The translations under genes were made by a program, and so were the position numbers. Under the pieces are notes generated by a model. The model did no database searches. It worked only from the letters and a program-made list of their open reading frames with translations, and had not been told where the DNA came from. Shown piece after piece: positions 1 through 5,923 of a DNA stretch of 7,684 bases; positions within the stretch are counted from its first letter, which is position 1; every line of letters starts with the position of its first letter. The stretch comes from Verrucomicrobiia bacterium (GTDB taxonomy: Bacteria > Verrucomicrobiota > Verrucomicrobiia > Limisphaerales > DTLC01), in NCBI GenBank assembly GCA_025061935.1, contig JANWZY010000138.1:1-7684 (forward strand). The letters are read 5' to 3'.

Positions 1-790
1 TTGCGACCGGCACCCACACCGGCCCGAAGACTGTGGGCGAGACCTCGACCACATACCGCTTGCCAACCGCGCTCGGCCACTTGATCACGATACCCTGTGA
101 CTGGGCCGGATTCCGCCCTGTCATGAGCTTGAAGTGCGAACTTGAGTCGTTCGGATCGGTCCCAGCCATGAATTCTTGCATATTGTTCAGGCCGTCGCCG
201 TCCGCGTCCGCGGTAGTAGCGCTCAGCACGTTATTGATCGAGCCGAAGTGCCGCAAACGCCACGCATCCGGGATGCCGTCACCCCACGACGAGCTTGAGC
301 GGTCCGCAAGTGTGACCAAGCCGGTCCGCACGCGTTTCCTGAACGGCGCGATGCCGTTCGGCGAGGCTGAAACATGCTCGAAGTGGATCGCGTAGGCTGC
401 GAACTGGCTTGCGTTCGTCGGGACAACGAACCGCAACTCACCAACAACTACGTTGCTGCCGCGCAGGCCCGCCGCAGTACTGTTGAGCCACGCGCCGGCG
501 TAGTTGTTCCGTCCGCGCTGACTCGTGAGCGCGGGAGCGCCAAGATTGGGATTGGCCGCAAACTGGACGGCTTGATCCAATGCCGGTGACCCATCTAACG
601 GCTGCACGGTCACGTTGAGCATCATGACGCGTACCGGGTAATCACCCTGGACTTGCGCCGTGATAGGCACTGTGACTGCCTGGCCAACTGAACCAATGCT
701 ATACGGGACGGCGCTTGAACACCCGGCACATCGCTGTGAACCAAATTGCAAGACTGAACTTAACACTGCGGTGTCTGGCGGGCTACCCAT
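1..790 (-). CDS. Partial secreted-type protein: cohesin-like domain plus thrombospondin type 3 (calcium-binding) repeat
   Basis: The frame is open from just left of the terminator and runs off the left edge with no stop, so the C-terminus is missing. From the first ATG (790) 263 codons are present. Residues about 28-160 read as a beta-rich cohesin-like domain (for example 'VGQAVTVPITAQVQGDYP', later 'GELRFVVP'). Residues 169-183 are 'WGDGIPDAWRLRHFG', followed at 195-203 by 'DADGDGLNN' and 'AGTDPND' at 209-215, an Asp-rich calcium-binding loop of the thrombospondin type 3 kind. From memory this order is common in Verrucomicrobiota extracellular proteins, so the product is probably exported and may bind calcium or a partner at the cell surface. 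Oddities: no Shine-Dalgarno sequence before the ATG, no hydrophobic signal peptide in any upstream in-frame segment, and an in-frame stop inside the preceding terminator. The start is therefore uncertain; a 5'-truncated gene is possible. It lies beyond the pilQ terminator, so it is probably not part of the pilus operon. Confidence 0.7.
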   Translation of the reverse strand, partial: MGSPPDTAVLSSVLQFGSQRCAGCSSAVPYSIGSVGQAVTVPITAQVQGDYPVRVMMLNVTVQPLDGSPALDQAVQFAANPNLGAPALTSQRGRNNYAGAWLNSTAAGLRGSNVVVGELRFVVPTNASQFAAYAIHFEHVSASPNGIAPFRKRVRTGLVTLADRSSSSWGDGIPDAWRLRHFGSINNVLSATTADADGDGLNNMQEFMAGTDPNDSSSHFKLMTGRNPAQSQGIVIKWPSAVGKRYVVEVSPTVFGPVWVPVA

Positions 791-913
791 ATCTGTACCC
801 GGTGCGTAGCGGTGGAACAAGCCCCCATTGGCTCGAGTGTTTCCAAGAATCGAGCTTGACACGGCACAGGTGCGCCCAGGCCTCGGCTCAAGAGTTTCAG
901 CCCCCCACACCAC

Positions 914-948
914 GAAAGATAATAAGCCCCCACTTTACGTGGGGGCTT
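914..948 (-). terminator. Rho-independent-type terminator after pilQ
   Basis: A perfect 10-bp inverted repeat (924-933 with 939-948; AAGCCCCCAC / GTGGGGGCTT) encloses a 5-base loop (934-938). Read on the minus strand, the stem is followed by ATTATCTTTC, a moderately T-rich tail. It begins 57 bases past the pilQ stop codon, the expected place for the end of the operon. On the plus strand the hairpin is followed by TTCGCAAAAATT, a poorer tail, and no plus-strand gene ends there, so the minus orientation is favoured. The rest of 791-1005 shows no gene. Confidence 0.75.
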
Positions 949-1005
949 TCGCAAAAATTCAAACGGTTTGACAAATGAACCTTTCGGCCGTTGTCGATGC
1001 TTGTT

Positions 1006-2610
1006 TTAGCGCGCTTTCGGCGCGACCAAGCTTTCGTCGAACTTCGGCTTCTTCTTCGCCGCTTTGAGCGGTTCGGGCTGGCTCCAGTCCACCGGTTCGG
1101 TTGTATCCCACGGTGACCAGTCCCCTTCAAGCGAATCGCTCGGCGGCAGCGGCGTCTTTAGGAACTCAGTTGTCGTAGGTTGGAAGTCTTCGTCTCTAAT
1201 AATTGTCGGCGTGAGGAAGATCAGCAGGTTCATCTTGCTCCGGTCGCGCGACTTGCTACGGAACGCGTACCCAAGCAGCGGTATGTCACCGAGCACGGGC
1301 ACCTTCGTGGCAGCATCTTGTATTTCGTCCTGGACCAATCCGCCCAGCACTAGCGTGTTGCCGCTGGGAATCAGCACGCGCGTCTCCATGTCGCGCTTGT
1401 AGAACGAGTCAACAATGTTATCTTGCCCGGCTACTTTGCTGGATATCTTCGGGCCGAGCCGCAAGACCGATGGCTTGACCTTAAGATTCACATAGTCGTT
1501 TGCAGAAATGCTGGGCGTGACCTCGAGCCGCAGCGTTAAGTTTGTGTAGCTGATTTGTGAGCCACCGGCGTACATTTGGGAACTCGGCGTAACATTCACC
1601 ACGGGATACATTTGGCCCACCTCGATAAATGTCGGCTCGTTGTCCAACGTGACCGTTCGCGGCGCCGACAGCACACGTGACTCAGCGTACGTGTTCAGGA
1701 AAGAGAGCACAGCATTAACGCCATCGGCGTCAAGGAAGCCGATATTTGGGGTGAATCCTTTGTAAGTGTTCAGCGACAAGCCACCGATCCCAAGGCCCAT
1801 TATAGTGGTAAGCTCTGTCGATTCATCATATCTTGCTCCGCCCGAACCAGGAATCGTGGTTTTTGTTGTGCCGGACATGACTCCGTTTCCGAAGCTAAAC
1901 CTCTGCTCATTAAGTGTCCTTGACCAATCTATGCCTTTCTTGGTCTTCGGGTTGAGCGATACTTCCATTATCCGGCCTTCGATTAACACCTGGCGCGTCT
2001 GGGTATCCAGTTTATCAATCAGTTCCTGCACAGCGAACTGCTCGCGCTCTGTGGCGACCACAATGAGCTGGCTGGTACGTGTGTCGGGTAACACCTTGCT
2101 GCGTTTGTCGGTGAGCACCGACTGCACTGCCACAGCCATGTTACTTGCCGAAGCGTATTTGAGCTGGATGATCTTTGTGACCAGCGGGTCCGGCGCGGCC
2201 GGGTCCTTGCGCGTGATTCGCGCGACCTTCGTCCTCGGGTCCTCGACAAGCTGCAGGTCATAATTGTTGAGCACGGCTAGCAGCGCCGCCTCCGCCGTGA
2301 TGTTCTCCCACCGGATCGTAACGATCGGTTGGGGCATCGGCTTGCCGTCGGGGCCGATCTGGCCGTATGGCACTTTATAATCGAGTATGTAATTGATGCC
2401 GGCCTGCCTGGCCAAGCTTTCGATGACAGTTGTCAGCGCCACCTCGTCGTATTGGATGAGTGGGAGCACTTCACCGCGTTGAGCGGCGGGTGGGGCCGCC
2501 TCGACGCCGGTCGGGGGTGACACCGCTTCCCCGCTCGGTTCCTGGCAGTAGCCAACAATGCAGGAAACGCACAACCCGATTACGATCTGGACTCTGGTTA
2601 TCGTTTTCAT
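1006..2610 (-). CDS. pilQ: Type IV pilus/type II-family outer-membrane secretin (PilQ/GspD family)
   Basis: This is the outer-membrane gate through which the pilus fibre, or a secreted or taken-up substrate, passes; family members form 12- to 15-subunit rings. The 534-residue product has a Sec signal peptide (residues 1 to about 22, hydrophobic core 8-20; the Cys at 22 follows Tyr, so it is a poor lipobox). An STN/N0-like domain covers about 50-134, an N1 'secretin_N' domain about 142-216 ('IIQLKYASASNMAVAVQSVL'), and the secretin beta-barrel core about 290-472 with the hallmark 'VPVLGDIPLLGYAF' at 437-450 followed by 'NLLIFLTPTII'. It has no AMIN (peptidoglycan-binding) domain and only one N1-type repeat, so it is shorter than many PilQ proteins. 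A 62-residue hydrophilic tail follows the barrel. The ATG at 2610 is the only start that keeps the signal peptide; no Shine-Dalgarno sequence precedes it. It is the last gene of the operon, 266 bases after the pilP-like gene. GspD is the alternative name, but the pilMNO neighbours favour PilQ. Confidence 0.92.
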   Translation of the reverse strand: MKTITRVQIVIGLCVSCIVGYCQEPSGEAVSPPTGVEAAPPAAQRGEVLPLIQYDEVALTTVIESLARQAGINYILDYKVPYGQIGPDGKPMPQPIVTIRWENITAEAALLAVLNNYDLQLVEDPRTKVARITRKDPAAPDPLVTKIIQLKYASASNMAVAVQSVLTDKRSKVLPDTRTSQLIVVATEREQFAVQELIDKLDTQTRQVLIEGRIMEVSLNPKTKKGIDWSRTLNEQRFSFGNGVMSGTTKTTIPGSGGARYDESTELTTIMGLGIGGLSLNTYKGFTPNIGFLDADGVNAVLSFLNTYAESRVLSAPRTVTLDNEPTFIEVGQMYPVVNVTPSSQMYAGGSQISYTNLTLRLEVTPSISANDYVNLKVKPSVLRLGPKISSKVAGQDNIVDSFYKRDMETRVLIPSGNTLVLGGLVQDEIQDAATKVPVLGDIPLLGYAFRSKSRDRSKMNLLIFLTPTIIRDEDFQPTTTEFLKTPLPPSDSLEGDWSPWDTTEPVDWSQPEPLKAAKKKPKFDESLVAPKAR

Positions 2611-2876
2611 TTTTGCAATGGCTTTTGTGGTTGTTCGGTCACAGTTTGAGCTCGGCTAAAACCTGCGTGTTCCCCAAATTCGCATTGGCGAGCGCTGGCT
2701 GCACTCTGCGCACTCGCCTTCCGGCGTGGGGTCGTGGCGGCCGCGGCGCCCTCCAGCCGGCCCGTTGCCCAATCGCCAGCTTAACCCTGTCCTAACTCGA
2801 AGCAGATTTTGCATATAAGCCCAATTTTATGCAACAAGTCTTTTTGGTTCTCGGCACGGCTGAGCGTTTGGCCGCG
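2611..2876. other. Gene-free gap between pilP-like gene and pilQ
   Basis: Nothing convincingly coding lies here. The end next to pilP is AT-rich (about 2810-2850) and includes TATATG on the minus strand (plus 2811-2816), a weak -10-like element with no good -35. The middle (about 2681-2780) is very GC-rich and self-complementary, with a GCGGCCGC palindrome at 2737-2744. The longest minus-strand frame near pilQ ends in a TGA at 2641-2639 and encodes a GTG-started peptide of about 21 residues at most, without a ribosome binding site. The gap is out of character with the 1- to 8-base gaps elsewhere in the operon. It could hold a second promoter for pilQ, an attenuator, or an inserted dispersed repeat. 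Confidence 0.6.
2687..2718. repeat. Inverted repeat (hairpin) upstream of pilQ
   Basis: GGCGAGCG at 2687-2694 faces CACTCGCC at 2711-2718 across a 16-base loop. This gives an 8-pair stem with one G-T wobble in the minus-strand transcript. It lies 77 to 108 bases before the pilQ start. No T-tract follows, so it is not a standard terminator; it may be an RNA processing or attenuation structure, or part of a repeat element. Confidence 0.4.
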
Positions 2877-3359
2877 TCAGAAGGATTTTGGCACCGGCAG
2901 CTCGATCTTCTGCGGCGGGGTGCCTAAGGACACCACCACCACGTCATCGCGTATTTCGTCGCATTTCAGCTTGACCCGGCTGTTGCCCAGGACAATTTCG
3001 CGCTCATCGCCTGCTTCCAGCGACCAGCTTTTACCCGGCTCGAGCGCGGAGCCGATGATTACCAGCCGCTTGTTTGCGCGCCACGACATGCCCTTGACTA
3101 CCAGCAAACTGGATGCCGTCCGGACCACATTAGTGGGCGCCGCTATCGGCGCCGTCTGGAACCTCGGGAAGAACGGGTCGCGCCCGTTCGGTAACGAGTC
3201 GTCAAATTCGGATTTGGGTATCTGAGCGCGCATCTCGGCCAGGTTTGTCACGCTGATCTGTGCGCACAGCAATGCAGGGGCGGCCAGCAATACGAAGAGT
3301 GTCCCAGATCCGATCACCCCCCACAGTTTGGTCCACATCGTCTTGTGCATCGGGTTCAT
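2877..3359 (-). CDS. pilP: Divergent PilP/GspC-like periplasmic linker of the pilus alignment complex
   Basis: Its likely role is to connect the PilN-PilO inner-membrane complex to the N-terminal domains of the secretin. The 160-residue product has a signal sequence or membrane anchor at about 8-33 (hydrophobic 'GTLFVLLAAPALLCAQ'). A short linker carries 'GRDPFF' at 59-64, reminiscent of the RDPF segment of PilP/GspC/GspB proteins. A small beta domain at about 83-155 ('SSLLVVKGMSW', 'LVIIGSALEPGKSWSLEAGD', 'VKLKCDEIRDDVVVVSL') matches the PilP/GspC HR-domain pattern of a repeated beta-strand followed by a Gly-Asp turn. Classical PilP is a lipoprotein, but the Cys at 32 is preceded by Leu, so no lipobox is evident. 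Position supports the call: it starts 8 bases after the pilO stop and precedes the secretin gene. Methionines at 4 and 8 are alternative starts. Overall identity to well-studied PilP looks low, so the name rests on architecture and synteny. Confidence 0.62.
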   Translation of the reverse strand: MNPMHKTMWTKLWGVIGSGTLFVLLAAPALLCAQISVTNLAEMRAQIPKSEFDDSLPNGRDPFFPRFQTAPIAAPTNVVRTASSLLVVKGMSWRANKRLVIIGSALEPGKSWSLEAGDEREIVLGNSRVKLKCDEIRDDVVVVSLGTPPQKIELPVPKSF

Positions 3360-3367
3360 TTTGGTAC

Positions 3368-3952
3368 CTACTCCGAGCCGGGTTTAATCAGCGCGACGAT
3401 TTCGCACCTGAAAGACAATTTTTCCCTTGCGCCCGGGCGCGTGCTGCTGGCGCCCTCGCGCGTGATGCTCAGGTTTTGGACACGCATGTAAGGGAAATTG
3501 TTCTCGAAGTCTGCGATGAACCTGCCCAGGTCGTGGAAATATGCTGTGCCAGCTATTCCGATTTTGACCTGCTGATATGGGAAATCCGGTAAAAGCGTGA
3601 CCGGGCCTTTTTCGGCCAGGCTGAATGTCGGAATCTCGACTTTGTAGTTCCGCGCAAACGACCTGATTGTGGCGTATAGCCAAGCGTTGAGGTCGCCCTT
3701 GGCCATTTCGTCCTCCAGCTCGGCCAGGACAGCAGTGGCTGCTTCCAGCTCCGCCTCGACCTGCTGGGCGGACCGGATGGTCTGGCGCATTTTCTCAAGT
3801 TCGGCCTCGGCCTTCTTAATTGCCGCTGGCAATCGGGCGAGCGTTGCGCGCTGCGGGTTGATCAGTATGTAATACAGACCTGCCAGCACCGCGAGCGTCA
3901 CAACCGCGACCAGCACGAGCTGATTCCGTTTCTCTGGTGAAATGCCGAGCAT
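3368..3952 (-). CDS. pilO: Type IV pilus inner-membrane alignment protein PilO
   Basis: PilO pairs with PilN in the inner membrane and transmits between the cytoplasmic PilM ring and the periplasmic PilP/secretin. The 194-residue product shows the family layout: a short cytoplasmic N-terminus (1-10), one transmembrane helix (about 11-31), a charged coiled-coil (about 35-85, rich in Glu, Lys and Ala), and a periplasmic ferredoxin-like alpha/beta domain (about 86-190) that includes 'FPYQQVKIGIAGTAYFHDLG' at 124-143 and 'NNFPYMRVQNLSI' at 151-163. Length is typical for the family. The ATG at 3952 follows the pilN stop after a single base, implying translational coupling. The pattern of one helix, a coiled coil and a small domain also fits GspM-type proteins, but pilMN upstream makes PilO much the better name. 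Confidence 0.88.
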   Translation of the reverse strand: MLGISPEKRNQLVLVAVVTLAVLAGLYYILINPQRATLARLPAAIKKAEAELEKMRQTIRSAQQVEAELEAATAVLAELEDEMAKGDLNAWLYATIRSFARNYKVEIPTFSLAEKGPVTLLPDFPYQQVKIGIAGTAYFHDLGRFIADFENNFPYMRVQNLSITREGASSTRPGAREKLSFRCEIVALIKPGSE

Positions 3953-3953
3953 T

Positions 3954-4628
3954 TTATCTGGTCCGTTCCGGCAACCTACATTCCAGCGTGAACCGCACAG
4001 CCGGCCTGCCGGTCTCAGGGTCTTCTTGCGGCGACTCGCGGCTGGCTAGCTGGAACTTGGCAGCCTTACCCAATAGCTGTTGGAAATACGGAAAGTTCCC
4101 CAACGTTTCCATGTAATGGAGCATCGCGTCGCCCTCGCCCGGCCCGGTGTCCTTGGCGCGCAGCACCAGCACTATCTGCTCGGTCGCTGTGGCAGGCTTG
4201 CCCGGCACCGTTTTACCTGAAACCACCGACGGCTTGGTTGCCTCGGTGTAACGATATGTCTGTTCGCCTTTGAACTCGATCAACTGCACATCGTCAACCA
4301 CGGTCTGTTGCAATGCGTTCAGCACGGTGCCCCAGAGGAATCTATTGGTAGCAAGCTGGTGTAGCGCGACCAGCCGCGCATGTGCGTCTTTTAGCTTCTC
4401 CTGTTTGAGTAGCACCTCCTGATAAAGGTTCGTCTGGGCTTTGATGGTGTATTGCAACCCGCGCAGCTCGCGTTTCTTGCGCTGGATCGCCACCTGGAGC
4501 CAGCTCGCCCAAAGCAGCATCAGCCCTACCAGCACCAGTCCCACTAGCACCGCGCGCTTGACCGGGTCACGGCGCCGCAGCTCCTCGGCAAGCTGCTGCT
4601 CGGCCAAAAGATTTAACCGAATAGGCAT
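3954..4628 (-). CDS. pilN: Type IV pilus inner-membrane protein PilN (PilM-binding)
   Basis: PilN anchors the cytoplasmic ATPase PilM to the membrane through its short N-terminal tail and pairs with PilO in the periplasm. The 224-residue product begins 'MPIRLNLLAEQQ', a variant of the conserved INLLP tail that inserts into PilM; the usual Pro is Ala here. One transmembrane helix spans about 26-46, a coiled coil about 47-92, and a periplasmic ferredoxin-like domain about 98-220, with 'GNFPYFQQLL' at 177-186 echoing the 'NNFPY' segment of PilO. A Pro/Thr/Lys/Ser-rich loop at about 128-149 looks like an insertion between strands. The start lies 3 bases after the pilM stop with no obvious ribosome binding site, so coupling to pilM translation is likely. 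GspL C-terminal regions share the fold, but separate pilM and pilN genes argue for PilN. Confidence 0.88.
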   Translation of the reverse strand: MPIRLNLLAEQQLAEELRRRDPVKRAVLVGLVLVGLMLLWASWLQVAIQRKKRELRGLQYTIKAQTNLYQEVLLKQEKLKDAHARLVALHQLATNRFLWGTVLNALQQTVVDDVQLIEFKGEQTYRYTEATKPSVVSGKTVPGKPATATEQIVLVLRAKDTGPGEGDAMLHYMETLGNFPYFQQLLGKAAKFQLASRESPQEDPETGRPAVRFTLECRLPERTR

Positions 4629-4631
4629 GGT

Positions 4632-5705
4632 TCAAATCGAAGCCAGTGCACAACCCACTGCACCTGCCAACTGTGGCGCCACATGCTCGATCTCGGCGGC
4701 CTGTTCCGGGGCCAGCTCGAGCTTCAAGCCCGCCACAGGGTCCCAACGCTTGCACTCGACCATCAGCTCGCTTTGCAATATTTGCAGGATGCAATCCGAG
4801 CGCGCAGTCGCGCCGCACACAAAAACGTGCCTGACCTGTTGATCCTGCTGGTGCTCGAAGAAATCCATTAGTGCGCGCAGCTCGCGCCCGAGCGGCCGCA
4901 CCACCACCTCCAGCGAATCAACCACCTCCTGCGGCATTCCGATTTTGATCCCTTCGGCCTCGACGTACGAGATGCCAAGCGCGTTGGCCAGGCCTTCGGT
5001 GATCTTGTCGCCGCCGATCCCGACCACGCGGCTCAGAATCAGTTCACCCTCCTGCAACAGACAAATCGTCGAGTTCTTGAACCCGATGTCCACCAGCGCC
5101 ACTACTTCTTTGGTAAACACCTCCGGCTGCGCGCGCTCGAACGCGTTTATGGTCGTTATGAGCATCGGCACGACGCTATCGGGGACCAGTCCCGCATGCT
5201 TGATCGCCGCCTGCAGGTCCTGCACGAGCCGGGTCCGCGCCGCCGCAACAAGCACCTTGAGTTTCCCGGTCAACCCGCCGGCCCTGTCCTTATCACCGGG
5301 CTTGGCCTGGGACCGCTGCGTCATGATGTAGCAATCGAACGTGTGGTCCGGCAACTCCTGCGCCATGTGCTGTTTCGGATTGTTCTTGATTATCGCGCGC
5401 ATCTCGTTCAGCGGCACCGGCGGCATCTCGACCGTGCGAATGACCACGTCACTGACGCTTGCGGTCACGGCCATTAATTTCGCCTTCGGATTCAACTGCG
5501 CCACGACCGCGCGCAAGTGCTCGCCCAGCACTTCGACCGAGACGCCCTGCTCGGCAATCGGCGCATCGAGTATTGCGTACCGGAGCAGCGACAGGCCGTC
5601 GTCCTTGGCCTGCAAATAAACAGCCTTGGTCATGCGGCTGCCAAGGTCAACAGCCACAAGCTGATCCTTCCGCTTCAATGCCGGTTTCAAAAAAGGCAAT
5701 GCCAC
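4632..5705 (-). CDS. pilM: Type IV pilus actin-like ATPase PilM
   Basis: PilM is a cytoplasmic, FtsA-like actin-fold protein that binds ATP and the PilN tail to form the inner ring of the pilus machine. The 357-residue product has the phosphate-1 motif 'VAVDLGSRMTK' (17-27), the phosphate-2 motif 'LVDIGFKNSTI' (204-214) and an adenosine-motif region 'VFVCGATARSD' (294-304), where Cys298 stands in place of the first Gly of the usual Gly-Gly pair. The C-terminus 'LAGAVGCALASI' matches the family ending. Length is normal. The start is GTG at 5705: an in-frame TAA at 5720-5718, 15 bases upstream, rules out a longer N-terminus, and the first internal ATG (codon 25) would cut the phosphate-1 motif. 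A GGGAAG sequence (5715-5710) four bases upstream is a plausible weak ribosome binding site. It is the first gene of the pilM-N-O-P-Q operon and is divergent from fhs. Confidence 0.93.
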   Translation of the reverse strand: MALPFLKPALKRKDQLVAVDLGSRMTKAVYLQAKDDGLSLLRYAILDAPIAEQGVSVEVLGEHLRAVVAQLNPKAKLMAVTASVSDVVIRTVEMPPVPLNEMRAIIKNNPKQHMAQELPDHTFDCYIMTQRSQAKPGDKDRAGGLTGKLKVLVAAARTRLVQDLQAAIKHAGLVPDSVVPMLITTINAFERAQPEVFTKEVVALVDIGFKNSTICLLQEGELILSRVVGIGGDKITEGLANALGISYVEAEGIKIGMPQEVVDSLEVVVRPLGRELRALMDFFEHQQDQQVRHVFVCGATARSDCILQILQSELMVECKRWDPVAGLKLELAPEQAAEIEHVAPQLAGAVGCALASI

Positions 5706-5732
5706 GGCGCTTCCCAGTTAAGTTCCACCCAA

Positions 5733-5738
5733 GTTATA
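5733..5738 (-). promoter_or_regulatory. Candidate -10 element for the pil operon
   Basis: The minus strand reads TATAAC here, 5 of 6 matches to the TATAAT consensus, 27 bases before the pilM GTG. That would leave a short leader of roughly 20 bases. No good -35 hexamer lies at the usual 16-18 base distance, so this rests on one box and its position. Confidence 0.3.
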
Positions 5739-5923
5739 AACGACTAACTCGATACGACGCCAGCCCAAACTGCAAAAACCGGACCAACCCACCCGCCCTG
5801 CGCCCCGGCCCAACCCATCACAGCTTGCTGGGCCGACGCCGCCCCGCCGGCGCGTGGTTCTTTTTTGGGCAATCGGCGCATCACGTGTATTGGAACTGTT
5901 CACAGCCCTGTGCGTGCAAATCC

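Noticed and set aside
223..447. 74-codon minus-strand frame near the left edge
   Set aside because: Overlaps the cohesin/TSP3 frame, which carries clear motifs in another phase.
968..973. Perfect TTGACA hexamer on the plus strand
   Set aside because: No -10 hexamer at 16-18 bases and no plus-strand gene follows; probably chance.
1766..2263. Plus-strand frame antisense to pilQ (165 codons)
   Set aside because: Lies wholly within the secretin gene, with low-complexity Ser/Val-rich translation and no start signal.
2460..2795. Plus-strand 111-codon frame across the pilQ 5' end and gap
   Set aside because: Overlaps the secretin signal peptide antisense, with Arg-rich composition and no recognisable domain.
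5837..5866. Hairpin CGCCG/CGGCG followed by a T6 run on the plus strand
   Set aside because: Stem of only 5 bp and 8 bases before the T-run; no plus-strand gene ends upstream, so it is a poor terminator.
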